From positions 1 to 64,000 of the forward strand of contig CASFJQ010000022.1 of assembly GCA_949295065.1 (NCBI GenBank): 64,000 nucleotides of DNA, in the 5' to 3' direction. The notes below the pieces were generated by a model, which saw nothing but the letters and a program-made list of their open reading frames with translations, ran no database searches and was not told the origin of the DNA. The stretch comes from an uncultured Parabacteroides sp. GTDB lineage: Bacteria > Bacteroidota > Bacteroidia > Bacteroidales > Tannerellaceae. Positions 33,062-43,889 of the stretch are shown one piece after another (position 1 is the first letter of the stretch; each line of letters begins with the position of its first letter). Made by a program: the position numbers and the translations under genes.

Positions 33062-36000
33062 ATGAAAAAAGAGCCGAATTTTCGTAATTCCATGAAAATT
33101 TCATCTTTCTTGTTGGCTTCTGCTTTCAGCGCATTCGCATTACCTGTAAATGCAGCTGACGTTCAGCTAAATGGAGATGACAATTTATCAGTTCAAGAGA
33201 CATTACAGACAAAAACTGTAACAGGTACAGTAGTTGATGCAGCAGGTATTCCTGTAATTGGTGCTAACGTAATAGTTAAAGGTACTACAAACGGAACAAT
33301 CACTGACTTTGACGGTAACTTCTCATTGGATGTTCCTGCAAATGCAGTGTTGGAAATCTCTTATATCGGTTATTTGACAGTTGAAACTCCTGTTGGCAAC
33401 CAGTCAAAAATCAATGTTACTTTGCAAGAAGACACTCAGGCTTTGGATGAAGTAGTAGTAGTAGGTTACGGTACAATGCGTAAGTCAGACGTAACAGGTT
33501 CTATCGCAACAGCTAAAGGTGAAGAGTTGACTAAGCAGCAGAGCTTTAGTGCATTGGATAACTTGCGTGGTAAAGTTTCCGGTGTTAACATCTTCTCAAA
33601 CTCCAGCCAGCCTGGTGCTTATAGTAACCGTGTGATTATCCGTGGTATGGCTACTATCAACTCATCTTCAGACCCGTTGTATGTTGTTGATGGTGTGGTA
33701 ATGGAAAACTTCGCATTGGTTAACCCTAACGATATCGAGTCAATGGAAGTATTGAAGGATGCTTCTGCAGCCGCAATCTATGGTGCTCGTGGTGCGAATG
33801 GTGTTATCATGGTAACAACAAAACGTGGTAAGAAAGACGGTGAAGGTATTTCTGTAAGCTATCAGGGTTCTGTCAGTGTTAGCTCAATGGCTCGTAAGAT
33901 GAAAACCTTGAATGCTCAGGAATGGTGTGATGCATTTATGATTGGTTTGGAAAACGAAAACAAATACCAAGGTACTAATTGGTCTTTGAATCGTACAGAC
34001 TGGTTTAATGACCCAACATATTTCGATGCTAACGGTAATCCTATTTATGATACAGATTGGCAGGATGAAGCAACTCGTAATGCGGTTTCTCACAACCATC
34101 AGTTGAATATCCAGCAAGCTGGTAAAAATTCTTCAATGGGTGCTTTCTTGAACTTCACAGACCAGCAGGGTATTGTAAATAATACTTACAACAAGCGTTT
34201 GAATGCTAAGATGACTTACGATGCAGATCCTACTAAATGGTTATCTACTTCTGTGAATGTTATGGTTAACCACACTTGGGGCCGTTATACTCCGGAGGAT
34301 ACTGGTGGACAGGATGCTCGTCGTACAATGATTGAAATGTTGCCTTGGTTACCGGTTTATGAACCTAACACAGGTAAGTACACTACAAGTACGTCTTCAA
34401 CTGTTAACGAAACTTTAGGTTTTGAGGGTATGTCTAACCCAGTATTTATCCTTGAAGAACAGAAGCGTATGAAATACAATACGCAGATTTTCGGTAATGC
34501 TGCATTGACATTCCACTTGGCAGAAGGTTTGGACTTGAAGACTCAGTTTGGTATGGACTTCCACAATATAGACTATCGTGGATATTCTTCTAAAGAATTG
34601 AATAATATCTCAATGCCGAATGGTTGGGCTGAGTTCAATAATGAACAGACTATGTACTGGCAGGAAGAAACTTACCTGACATACAATAAGACTTGGGAAG
34701 ATCATCGTTTGAATGCTATGGCTGGTCTTTCATGGCAGGAACGTACTTACAGATATAATAAGAGCTATACAGAAGGTTTCTTTGATGATTTCTTCCAAGA
34801 CAATAACATGGGTCTAGGTACAATCCCTAGCTCTCCAGAATCATCTTGGAATCGTTGGGCAATGAACTCTTACTTTTTGCGTTTTGCTTATACTTACAAG
34901 GATCGTTATTCTGCAACTGTTACAGGTCGTGTCGATGGTTCTTCTAAGTTCGGTGCTAACAATAAGTATGCGTTCTTCCCATCTGCAGGTTTGGCTTGGA
35001 ATATCTCTCAGGAAGACTTCTTGAAGGATAATAATTATATCAGCAACTTGAAGTTACACACAAGTTATGGTTTGACAGGTAACTCTGAAATTGATCCGTA
35101 CAAATCATTGGGTCTCGTTTCTTCAGGTACAACATTGTTTAATGGTTCACGTGTTCCATCATTGTATGTGAATAATATGCCGAACCCAGATTTGAAGTGG
35201 GAAAAGACTGCTCAGTTTGATGCAGGTATCAATTTGGGATTGTTCCAGAATCGTTTGAATTTCGATGTTTCTTACTATTTGAAGAATACAACAGATTTGT
35301 TGCTTGATTGCCCTGTTCCTCACTCAACAGGTTACTCTACAATTTTCAAAAATATCGGTTCTGTTCGTAACCAAGGTGTTGATATCATGATTAATGCTAC
35401 ACCTATTCAGGGTGAATTTACTTGGAATTCAACTTTGAACCTAAACTTCAATAAGAACGAAATCACTAAGCTGGGTGACACTGACGCTGATATTTATATG
35501 GATGACTGGGTTAATGGTGGTACAATCCTTCGTGTTGGTGAAAGCATGGGTAGCTTCTATGGTGTTGTTCGTGAAGGCATATGGACAGTAGAAGATTTTG
35601 AAGCAGGTAAGTGCGAAAAGACTCAGATTGGTCACGCAAGACGTAGCGAGTCCAAAGAGATTCTTGGTAAAGGTTTACCTGACTGGACAGGTAGCTGGAT
35701 AAATAACCTTTCATATAAAGGTTTCGATTTAACAGTTGACTTCCAGTTTGTTTGGGGTGTTGACGCATGGCAGCGCTTCATGCACTCAACTTACGACCGC
35801 TTCGGTATCACAAACGGTTTGGAAAACATCTTGTATGATGCATACGATGGTACAAACCCTGATACAATGCAGCAGATGATCTATTTGGCAAACTCTGGTC
35901 ACAAAGGTGGTGATACAACAAGTGATTCTCAGTGGATTTGCAATGGTTCTTATCTCCGTCTGAATATGCTCCAGCTTGGTTATACATTTGATTCAAGCAT

Positions 36001-36193
36001 CGCTAAAAAGATTGGTCTTTCAGGTTTGCGTGTTTACGCTAGTGGTAACAACTTGTTCTTGGTTACAGCAAGTGACTTCTTGGGTTATGATCCTGAATCA
36101 ACTTCTTCAACATCTAAGTTCGGTCAGAATATGACATTCTTCTCTTATCCGAGAGCAAGAACATTTACATTTGGCGTTAACGTAACATTTTAA
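33062..36193 (+). CDS. susC: SusC/RagA-family TonB-dependent outer-membrane transporter
   Basis: The 1043-residue protein has a signal peptide (to about 31, with an alternative start at Met11), a carboxypeptidase-D regulatory-like domain at about 52-122 (TVTGTVVDAAGIPVIGANV, DFDGNFSLDVP), the SusC TonB-box region DEVVVVGYGTMRKSDVTGSI (129-148), the plug (YVVDGVVMENF, AAAIYGARGANGVIMVTTKRG) and a 22-strand barrel ending TFGVNVTF. It imports oligosaccharides with SusD. Codon choice (GGT, AAC, CGT rich) differs from its neighbours and suggests strong expression. It may serve the mannoside locus upstream, but its own promoter and the terminator at 32591 make it a separate unit. Confidence 0.93.
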   Translation: MKKEPNFRNSMKISSFLLASAFSAFALPVNAADVQLNGDDNLSVQETLQTKTVTGTVVDAAGIPVIGANVIVKGTTNGTITDFDGNFSLDVPANAVLEISYIGYLTVETPVGNQSKINVTLQEDTQALDEVVVVGYGTMRKSDVTGSIATAKGEELTKQQSFSALDNLRGKVSGVNIFSNSSQPGAYSNRVIIRGMATINSSSDPLYVVDGVVMENFALVNPNDIESMEVLKDASAAAIYGARGANGVIMVTTKRGKKDGEGISVSYQGSVSVSSMARKMKTLNAQEWCDAFMIGLENENKYQGTNWSLNRTDWFNDPTYFDANGNPIYDTDWQDEATRNAVSHNHQLNIQQAGKNSSMGAFLNFTDQQGIVNNTYNKRLNAKMTYDADPTKWLSTSVNVMVNHTWGRYTPEDTGGQDARRTMIEMLPWLPVYEPNTGKYTTSTSSTVNETLGFEGMSNPVFILEEQKRMKYNTQIFGNAALTFHLAEGLDLKTQFGMDFHNIDYRGYSSKELNNISMPNGWAEFNNEQTMYWQEETYLTYNKTWEDHRLNAMAGLSWQERTYRYNKSYTEGFFDDFFQDNNMGLGTIPSSPESSWNRWAMNSYFLRFAYTYKDRYSATVTGRVDGSSKFGANNKYAFFPSAGLAWNISQEDFLKDNNYISNLKLHTSYGLTGNSEIDPYKSLGLVSSGTTLFNGSRVPSLYVNNMPNPDLKWEKTAQFDAGINLGLFQNRLNFDVSYYLKNTTDLLLDCPVPHSTGYSTIFKNIGSVRNQGVDIMINATPIQGEFTWNSTLNLNFNKNEITKLGDTDADIYMDDWVNGGTILRVGESMGSFYGVVREGIWTVEDFEAGKCEKTQIGHARRSESKEILGKGLPDWTGSWINNLSYKGFDLTVDFQFVWGVDAWQRFMHSTYDRFGITNGLENILYDAYDGTNPDTMQQMIYLANSGHKGGDTTSDSQWICNGSYLRLNMLQLGYTFDSSIAKKIGLSGLRVYASGNNLFLVTASDFLGYDPESTSSTSKFGQNMTFFSYPRARTFTFGVNVTF

Positions 36194-36222
36194 GTAAAAC
36201 CATTTATTAAGACAATTTAGAA

Positions 36223-37794
36223 ATGAAAAATATATTAACAATTGCAATTGCATGTGCCGGATTGATTAGTTTCTCGGCATGTAATGATTTCTTGGAAGAG
36301 AATCCGCGCTCTTCTATGGCAACGGAATCACTCTTCCAGACTCAAGAAGGAGCTGAAGGTGCTATCTATAACCTTTACAGAACAGGTGCTATAAGTAATT
36401 ATGTTGGTTTTGGTAGTGCATACGTAAACACTTTTGCTTCTCTACCTGAAGAATTAACAGGTTATTTTACTAACAGCTACGAGAATCAGGAAATTCAATG
36501 TAAATATAGCCGTGAGTTGACTCGTCAGGAGCACACAATTGAAATGGCTAGCAAAATGGATGGTGTTTGGGATGCATGTTATAAAGGTATTAACCGTGCA
36601 AATCAGGCTATTAAATACATTTCATCAGCTAGTTATACTGAACCAGGTGTTAGTGAACGTTTAATAGCTGAAGCTAAGTTCTTCCGTGCATTCAACTACT
36701 TCTATTTGGTGAAGACTTTCGGTGCGGTTCCTTTCTATACAGAACCATATGAATCTGCTGAAAACATGGAGTTACCGCGTACTGAAACATCTACTATCTA
36801 TGTTCAGATAGAGACTGACTTGAAGGAAGCTATTCCAAATTTGACAAATGGCCGATTCACTGATAGCCATCACATTACTCAGAATACTGCAAACATGTTG
36901 TTGACAGATGTCTATATGTATCAGCATAAATATGCAGAAGCTGCAGAAGCTGCTAAATCTATCATTAACTCTGGTCTGCATAGCTTGTTGTCTAATACAG
37001 ACATGGGGCTGAATAGTGCATACAACCAATTGCGTACTATCGACAACAATGCAGAAGTTGTATATTCTTACGAACATGATGCTGCTATTTCAACAAGCGG
37101 TTGGTTACCTACATATGCATTTAGTAGTTCTGCTGTTTCAGTATTTGATAAATATTCTATCTTTGAACGTACTCATGGTCCGATCGATCTTTATCTGAAT
37201 ATTTATGAGGATAACGATCTTCGTATCCAGCCACAGCAGTTCTTTGTTTGGGAATATACTAATCCAACAAATAATAAGACTTGGACTTCTGATGTTGCAG
37301 GTTGTTGGTATTATTTTGATCAGGATGCTATGGAAAATACTGGTAAAGGAAGCAAAGACTGGAACATTTATCGTTATGCTGAAACATTGCTTTCTGCTGC
37401 TGAATCAATCGCTCAGTCTGCAGGTGTAACAACTGAAGCTGCTAACTATTTGGCACAGGTTAAGGCTCGTGCTAACATGGATGGTAAGACTGTCAGTGAG
37501 ATTGCTGCTGAATTACAGACTTTAGGTAAAGACAAATTCATTGAAGAATGCTGGAACGAACGTCTTCGTGAAATGCCTTTGGAATTCAAGATGTGGGATC
37601 TATGCGTTCGTGTAGGTAAATTCCCGAACATCTCTGAAACAACTAAGGGTCAGATTACTTGGGTTAGCTTAGTTGGTGCTAAAAATGCATCTGGATATAC
37701 TATTAAAGATACAGATTTGTTGTGGCCGATTTCTACAAATGAAATACAGCGCAATCCTAATTTGGAACAGAATCCAGGTTATGCAAGACAATGA
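36223..37794 (+). CDS. susD: SusD/RagB-family glycan-binding lipoprotein
   Basis: The 523-residue protein has a lipoprotein signal (Cys20 in SFSACND) and the SusD TPR-like fold: CNDFLEENPRSSMATESLFQTQEGAEGAIYNLY, MDGVWDACYKGINRANQAIKYI, AEAKFFRAFNYFYLVKTFGAVPFYTEP and the C-terminal ECWNERLREMPLEFKMWDLCV and LLWPISTNEIQRNPNLEQNPGY. SusD forms a lid on SusC and binds the glycan at the cell surface. It follows susC by 29 bp and is ended by the hairpin at 37846. No enzyme genes follow. Confidence 0.93.
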   Translation: MKNILTIAIACAGLISFSACNDFLEENPRSSMATESLFQTQEGAEGAIYNLYRTGAISNYVGFGSAYVNTFASLPEELTGYFTNSYENQEIQCKYSRELTRQEHTIEMASKMDGVWDACYKGINRANQAIKYISSASYTEPGVSERLIAEAKFFRAFNYFYLVKTFGAVPFYTEPYESAENMELPRTETSTIYVQIETDLKEAIPNLTNGRFTDSHHITQNTANMLLTDVYMYQHKYAEAAEAAKSIINSGLHSLLSNTDMGLNSAYNQLRTIDNNAEVVYSYEHDAAISTSGWLPTYAFSSSAVSVFDKYSIFERTHGPIDLYLNIYEDNDLRIQPQQFFVWEYTNPTNNKTWTSDVAGCWYYFDQDAMENTGKGSKDWNIYRYAETLLSAAESIAQSAGVTTEAANYLAQVKARANMDGKTVSEIAAELQTLGKDKFIEECWNERLREMPLEFKMWDLCVRVGKFPNISETTKGQITWVSLVGAKNASGYTIKDTDLLWPISTNEIQRNPNLEQNPGYARQ

Positions 37795-37845
37795 TTATGT
37801 TATGGATAAATATTCTATTTCATACATAATATTTTGATTTAATAT

Positions 37846-37878
37846 AAGGCGGGATAATTATTTATCCCGCCTTTTTTG
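37846..37878 (+). terminator. Terminator after susD
   Basis: AGGCGGGATAA pairs with TTATCCCGCCT around a short loop and is followed by TTTTTT. It is a strong GC-rich intrinsic terminator. Confidence 0.92.
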
Positions 37879-37940
37879 TTTCTAAGAAAAATACAATAAC
37901 TCTTTTAGTATTTCCTCTAGATTAACAATAAATTACTAAT

Positions 37941-37976
37941 AAAAAGTCCGCCGAATCCGCCGAGTCCGCCAATACC
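37941..37976 (+). repeat. Left arm of a 36-bp perfect inverted repeat
   Basis: AAAAAGTCCGCCGAATCCGC continues with CGAGTCCGCCAATACC. It consists of three 9-bp TCCGCCGAA-like steps. The partner is at 38524-38559, with weaker similarity extending inwards. It also pairs locally with TTCGGAGGACTTTTT at 37984-37998, so it may act as a terminator too. Confidence 0.9.
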
Positions 37977-38246
37977 TTATATTTTCGGAGGACTTTTTGT
38001 TGATTTCGTTATATTTCCCTGATATATAAATCCTTAGAAGAAATTATGTTTAGATTTGTTTATCTCGGAAAATAACCTTCCGTACAAACGGAAAATAATG
38101 AGGATAATATGTGTTTTTCATATTTTTATTTTATTAAAATATACAATAAGTCTCCTGCAGCATTATGTAATTGCATCTAAAATCTATTGACTTTTAACTT
38201 CACAGCTATGAGAAGCATAACTTCGTATAATTCCTTTTAGTTGAGT

Positions 38247-38310
38247 CTTGCGAAACTTGAATTGTTTAATAAAACTTAGTCAAGTTGTTAACTGAAAATG
38301 GAGTTAGCAA
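38247..38310 (+). repeat. Dispersed CTTGCGAAACTT element inside the inverted-repeat spacer
   Basis: CTTGCGAAACTT at 38247-38258 is identical to the end of the element at 2618-2738. It is followed by AAAACTTAGTCAAGTTGTTAAC and GTTAGCAAAACTTC, diverged octamer words. The rest of 37977-38523 is AT-rich with no gene I would support. Confidence 0.55.
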
Positions 38311-38523
38311 AACTTCTAATATTATTTAATATTTTGGACTTATTGTATTTTCTTCTTGTGTAATTAACCGCTAATTTATAAGAGTAGGCATCGTACGGAA
38401 GAGCAAATTCCACTTCTCGAATTTTTTGTGAGAAATTGATGTTTTGTACTTGTATTTGATTGATTATTAATGATATGAGGTAAGGGCCGAAGCTAATTGT
38501 GTATTTTTCCTCCAAAAATATGC

Positions 38524-38559
38524 GGTATTGGCGGACTCGGCGGATTCGGCGGACTTTTT
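38524..38559 (-). repeat. Right arm of the 36-bp perfect inverted repeat
   Basis: GGTATTGGCGGACTCGGCGG continues with ATTCGGCGGACTTTTT. It is the exact reverse complement of 37941-37976 and lies 547 bp away, just before the guaA terminator. Confidence 0.9.
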
Positions 38560-38667
38560 TTCATGGATTAGATAATACTTATTGTAAAAAATGATAATAT
38601 AGTTTTTGGAAAAACACTGTAGTCTTTTTTTTGAAACACTACTATCTTTTTTTTAGAGCATGGGCAT

Positions 38668-38706
38668 AAAAAAACACAGAGACGGGAATTTGTCAACGCC
38701 TCTGTG
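38668..38706 (-). terminator. Terminator of guaA
   Basis: On the minus strand CACAGAGGCG pairs with CGTCTCTGTG (one G-U) and is followed by seven T residues. It lies 30 bp after the guaA stop. Confidence 0.9.
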
Positions 38707-38736
38707 CTTAATATATTTTTAATCTAAATCATCAGA

Positions 38737-40257
38737 TTATTCCCACTCAATTGTTGCTGGTGGTTTAGAACTGATGTCATAAACTACGCGGTTTACACCT
38801 TTCACCTTGTTGATGATTTCATTTGAAACTTTTGCAAGGAATTCATATGGAAGGTGAGCCCAATCTGCAGTCATTGCATCTGAAGATGTAACGGCACGCA
38901 AAGCTACAGTGTTTTCGTATGTACGTTCATCGCCCATAACACCTACAGAACGGATTGGCAACAAGATTGCTCCTGCCTGCCATATCTGGTCATACAGTCC
39001 CCATTCGCGCATCAATGACATATAGATATCGTCTGCTTCCTGAAGGATACGTACTTTTTCTTCTGTTATATCGCCTAAAATACGGATTCCTAAACCTGGT
39101 CCTGGGAATGGATGGCGTTTGATAAGGTGCTCTTGCATTCCTAGCTCAATACCAACACGGCGAACTTCGTCTTTGAACAATAGGCGCAAAGGCTCAACTA
39201 GTTTAAGGTTCATCTTTTTAGGAAGACCTCCAACATTATGATGGCTCTTGATAGTTGTTCCAGTTATAGATAAAGACTCGATTACGTCCGGATAAATAGT
39301 TCCTTGACCTAACCATTTGATGTCTTTTAGCTTGTGGGCTTCTTCGTCAAATACATCAATAAAGCCTTTGCCTATGATTTTACGTTTCTTTTCCGGATCT
39401 GAAACTCCGGCAAGTTCGCTGTAGAATTTGTTCTTCGCATTTACACCGATTACGTTCAATCCAAGATGCTCATAATCTTTCAATACGTTTTCAAATTCAT
39501 TTTTACGCAACAAACCGTGATCTACAAAGATACATGTAAGGTTTTTGCCAATAGCTTTGTTCAATAAAACAGCTGTTACAGAAGAGTCAACTCCACCTGA
39601 CAAAGCCAAGATTACTTTGTCATCGCCCAATTGTTCTTTCAGTTCAGCAACTGTAGATTCGATGAATGAAGCCGGAGTCCAGTCTTTTGCACATCCGCAG
39701 ATGCTCAAGAAGTTGTCGAGCAGTTTTGTTCCGTCAATTGAATGGAAAACTTCCGGATGGAACTGGACGCCCCATGTTTGTTCTCCTTCGATGCGGTAAG
39801 CTGCATTCTGAACGTCGTTAGTGCTGGCAATGATTTTGAAATTCTCTGGAAGCATGGTGATGGTATCGCCGTGTGACATCCAGATTTGTGAACCTGTTTC
39901 AATACCTTTGAACAATGGATCTTCTGCATCAACTTTTGCCAGATTTGCACGACCGTATTCACGTGTGTTTGCTGGCTCAACCTTACCACCAGATGTGTAT
40001 GCAAGGAACTGTGCTCCATAGCAAATTCCCAATACAGGGTATTTACCACGAATTTCACTCAAATCCGTCTTAAATGCGTTTTCGTCGTAAACGGAGTAAG
40101 GACTACCGGAAAGTATGACTCCTTTTACATCCGTTGCATCATGCGGAAATTTGTTGTAAGGAACGATCTCGCAATACATATTCAACTCTCTGACCCGTCG
40201 GCCAATTAACTGAGTTGTCTGCGAGCCGAAATCAAGAATAATAAGTCTTTCGTGCAT
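38737..40257 (-). CDS. guaA: GMP synthase (glutamine-hydrolysing)
   Basis: The 506-residue cytoplasmic enzyme converts XMP to GMP with glutamine and ATP. The class I glutaminase domain (1-190) has [18 protein letters not shown], the nucleophile [13 protein letters not shown] and QFHPEV. The ATP pyrophosphatase domain has the P-loop [31 protein letters not shown] and the C-terminal dimerisation part [15 protein letters not shown] and [14 protein letters not shown]. Length and order are normal for the family. It is a single-gene transcript. Confidence 0.96.
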   Translation of the reverse strand: MHERLIILDFGSQTTQLIGRRVRELNMYCEIVPYNKFPHDATDVKGVILSGSPYSVYDENAFKTDLSEIRGKYPVLGICYGAQFLAYTSGGKVEPANTREYGRANLAKVDAEDPLFKGIETGSQIWMSHGDTITMLPENFKIIASTNDVQNAAYRIEGEQTWGVQFHPEVFHSIDGTKLLDNFLSICGCAKDWTPASFIESTVAELKEQLGDDKVILALSGGVDSSVTAVLLNKAIGKNLTCIFVDHGLLRKNEFENVLKDYEHLGLNVIGVNAKNKFYSELAGVSDPEKKRKIIGKGFIDVFDEEAHKLKDIKWLGQGTIYPDVIESLSITGTTIKSHHNVGGLPKKMNLKLVEPLRLLFKDEVRRVGIELGMQEHLIKRHPFPGPGLGIRILGDITEEKVRILQEADDIYMSLMREWGLYDQIWQAGAILLPIRSVGVMGDERTYENTVALRAVTSSDAMTADWAHLPYEFLAKVSNEIINKVKGVNRVVYDISSKPPATIEWE

Positions 40258-40287
40258 GCAATACTATTATTATTTAATTGAGTGGTA

Positions 40288-40318
40288 CAAAGATAATGAA
40301 ATTTTTTATTTCTGCGAA
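40288..40318 (-). promoter_or_regulatory. Probable guaA promoter
   Basis: The minus strand has TATCTTTG (40295-40288) and, 19 bp further up, TTCG (40318-40315), one mismatch from TTTG. A start near 40281 gives a leader of about 24 nt. Confidence 0.5.
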
Positions 40319-40346
40319 CGAGCAACGGAATCTATATTTGTCTTGA

Positions 40347-40910
40347 TTATTTAGACAATGATTCTAAAGCTTTCTGATAGTTCGGCTCTTCTGAAACATT
40401 TTTGACCAATTCAGTATGAATTATTTTCCCTTCGCTGTTTATGACTATTACGGCTCTTGCAGTCAGGCCTCTCAATGGTCCGTTTGTACATATGACTCCG
40501 TAATTCTTTTTGAAATCAGGACTGCGGAATACAGATAAAGGAATTACGTTGTTTAATCCTTCAACGCTGCAGAATCGTGATTGTGCAAAAGGCAAATCCA
40601 TGGATATACAAAGAACCACGGTATTGTCAAGTGAAGATGCTTTTGCATTAAACTGTCTCACAGACATTGCGCAAGTAGGTGTGTCGAGACTCGGAAATAT
40701 GTTTAATATAACATTCTTTCCTTTATAATCTGATAACTGAACATCAGTCATGTCAGCTTTAGTAGCAGTAAAGTTAGGCGCTTTTGTATCTTCCTTTGGA
40801 ATATTTCCATTCAGAATGGTTTCGACACCGCGAACTGAAACTTTTTCCTGCGAATTGATATTTGACGTTAGAGTAAAGAAAGAAATAACTGCAAAAAATA
40901 ATTTTCTCAT
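40347..40910 (-). CDS. tpx: Thiol peroxidase with an export signal
   Basis: The 187-residue atypical 2-Cys peroxiredoxin has the peroxidatic Cys80 in SLDTPTCAMSVRQF and the resolving Cys114 in SRFCSVEGL, with the usual APNFTATKADMTDVQLSDYKGKNVILNIFPS start of the thioredoxin fold. It reduces peroxides using thioredoxin. The first 20 residues (MRKLFFAVISFFTLTSNINS) look like a cleavable signal peptide, unlike cytoplasmic Tpx of most bacteria, so this copy may act in the periplasm. It could belong to the OxyR regulon, though nothing in the sequence proves that. Confidence 0.88.
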   Translation of the reverse strand: MRKLFFAVISFFTLTSNINSQEKVSVRGVETILNGNIPKEDTKAPNFTATKADMTDVQLSDYKGKNVILNIFPSLDTPTCAMSVRQFNAKASSLDNTVVLCISMDLPFAQSRFCSVEGLNNVIPLSVFRSPDFKKNYGVICTNGPLRGLTARAVIVINSEGKIIHTELVKNVSEEPNYQKALESLSK

Positions 40911-41058
40911 AAAATTGATATTTTAGTTTATGTAAAAATGAATGTTTTACGAACTCTGTTTATGAAAATAACAAGATAAAATATCAATTTGTTTATGAGT
41001 AAATTGTAATCTTATGCTGATTGTGTAGGAATAAAATATGATACATATATATAAAAAT

Positions 41059-41135
41059 AATGAGGAAAAACTTCACAGCCTTTCCTCATTCATAACCAAA
41101 ACCTTAACTATGAAAAAAACTTGCGATAGCAAGTT
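41059..41135 (-). ncRNA. Candidate small RNA or leader with two tandem terminator hairpins
   Basis: Two strong hairpins lie in tandem: AACTTGC/GCAAGTT (41118-41135), which on the minus strand is followed by TTTTTTC, and AATGAGGAAA/TTTCCTCATT (41059-41090), followed by ATTATTTTTAT. With the good minus-strand promoter at 41180-41210 this predicts short transcripts of about 60 and 110 nt, or an attenuated tpx leader. On the plus strand an 8-codon ORF (MKKTCDSKL type) spans the first hairpin. It is not matched to any known RNA family. Confidence 0.45.
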
Positions 41136-41179
41136 ATGATATTCATTTAAAGAGGTAAAATATTTTGATTTGTTTGATG

Positions 41180-41210
41180 CAAAAGTATAGAATAATATTT
41201 ATTGCACAAA
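41180..41210 (-). promoter_or_regulatory. Strong minus-strand promoter upstream of tpx
   Basis: TTTG (41210-41207), a 19-bp spacer and TACTTTTG (41187-41180) match the consensus exactly. The start would be near 41172, 260 nt before tpx and just upstream of two terminator hairpins. The rest of 41211-41518 is AT-rich; no clear atp operon promoter was found. Confidence 0.7.
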
Positions 41211-41416
41211 TTTATTTATTGTGTTTAATAACATCTTTTGCTTATTAACATAAAGATACAATCTGCCGTAAATATTGATATTAATCAAATGCTGTTTTGT
41301 TACTGCGTTAATATATAGTCTTTTGATTGTTATATGGATTAATGAATGATTAGTCTTTTTGTAATGGATATTGGTATATTTATATATATTATATGTATGG
41401 TAAATGGTTTAACTAA

Positions 41417-43039
<1,623 letters not shown>

Positions 43040-43090
43040 TGTTTTTTTGGTGAGACAGTAAAACTTGTAATTATAGTATTAAAGTAACTT

Positions 43091-43342
43091 ATGAAGTTAG
43101 AAATCATATCACCGGCAGGACTGTTGTTCGAGGGAGAGACAAATAGTGTTACTTTCCCCGGTGCAGGTGGAATGTTTGATGTGTTGCCGCATCACGCTCC
43201 ATTGATAGCAGCTTTGCATGCAGGTGTTATCCGTTATGAATCGGATGGGAAAACACAGGAGATGATGATTGAAAGTGGTTTTGTTGAGGTCAAGGATGAT
43301 TTGCTTAGCGTTTGTGTAGAAGCAGGTGCTGGTTCTTACTAA
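43091..43342 (+). CDS. atpC: F1Fo ATP synthase subunit epsilon, short form
   Basis: The 83-residue protein contains only the N-terminal beta-sandwich of epsilon (MKLEIISPAGLLFEGETNSV, MFDVLPHHAPLIAALHAG, FVEVKDDLLSVCVEAG). The C-terminal helical hairpin, which can rise and block rotation in E. coli and Bacillus, is absent. This short form is usual in Bacteroidetes, so inhibition of ATP hydrolysis must occur in another way, if at all. It couples c-ring rotation to gamma. It is 51 bp after atpD. Confidence 0.92.
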   Translation: MKLEIISPAGLLFEGETNSVTFPGAGGMFDVLPHHAPLIAALHAGVIRYESDGKTQEMMIESGFVEVKDDLLSVCVEAGAGSY

Positions 43343-43374
43343 ATGTTACGAGTTGTAAATTGTAAATATAAAGA

Positions 43375-43458
43375 ACATAAGGAACTGTGGGTTTACAGAG
43401 TTAAGGAAGCCTGTCGAACTCACAAACTCAAAAACTTACAAACTCAAAAACTTAAATA
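43375..43458 (+). repeat. Intercistronic octamer element in the atp operon
   Basis: GGGTTTACAGAGTTAAGGAAGCC is followed by five in-register 8-bp units (AACTCACA, AACTCAAA, AACTTACA, AACTCAAA, AACTTAAA) and TAAT, ending at the next ATG (43461). Confidence 0.8.
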
Positions 43459-43460
43459 AT

Positions 43461-43889
43461 ATGACTGGCAGATTAAAAATGAAACTGATGGCTCTCGTGA
43501 CGTTTATAAACGTTGTTGTGGGTGTTTCATTGGGAGGATTGCTTTATACAATATGGCCGGACCACTATTTTCATTGGTATCCTTTAATTCCAACTTTTTA
43601 CTGGTTGACGGCTTTGGCTATGATTTCCTTCCTGGACAGAGTCAATAGAAAGAAAGGTGATGTAACAGTTACTACATTTATGGTAGTAAGATTCTGCAAA
43701 TTCACTCTGGCAATAATTTTCCTTTGGCTTTATGCAGTTCTGATAGGAGAGAAAATGAGAGCATTTGGTTTTACATTGATACTTTTCTATTTTATCTATT
43801 TGGGACTTGAGACATATTCTTTGTATTTGTTTGAAAAAAAGAGGATGAAAAGGGAGAAGAGAGAACGTGATGAACAGATTCAGAAATGA
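43461..43889 (+). CDS. atpI: AtpI-like membrane protein of the atp operon
   Basis: The 142-residue protein has four predicted membrane segments (ALVTFINVVVGVSLGGLLY, WLTALAMISFL, VVRFCKFTLAIIFLWLYAVLIG, ILFYFIYLGLETYSLYLF) and a very basic C-terminal tail (EKKRMKREKRERDEQ). Its place between atpC and atpB matches the small assembly protein AtpI/UncI, which helps c-ring assembly elsewhere, though sequence similarity to AtpI is weak. Its last 20 bp overlap the start of atpB, so translation is coupled. Confidence 0.6.
   Translation: MTGRLKMKLMALVTFINVVVGVSLGGLLYTIWPDHYFHWYPLIPTFYWLTALAMISFLDRVNRKKGDVTVTTFMVVRFCKFTLAIIFLWLYAVLIGEKMRAFGFTLILFYFIYLGLETYSLYLFEKKRMKREKRERDEQIQK

Noticed and set aside
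38288-38515. A 75-codon minus-strand ORF inside the inverted-repeat spacer
   Set aside because: No family resemblance, AT-rich composition, overlap with a dispersed repeat, and a start right at the inverted repeat make chance the best explanation.
41110-41139. An 8-codon leader ORF for the atp operon
   Set aside because: It lies about 380 bp before atpD with no plus-strand promoter seen, and the same bases are better explained as a minus-strand terminator hairpin.
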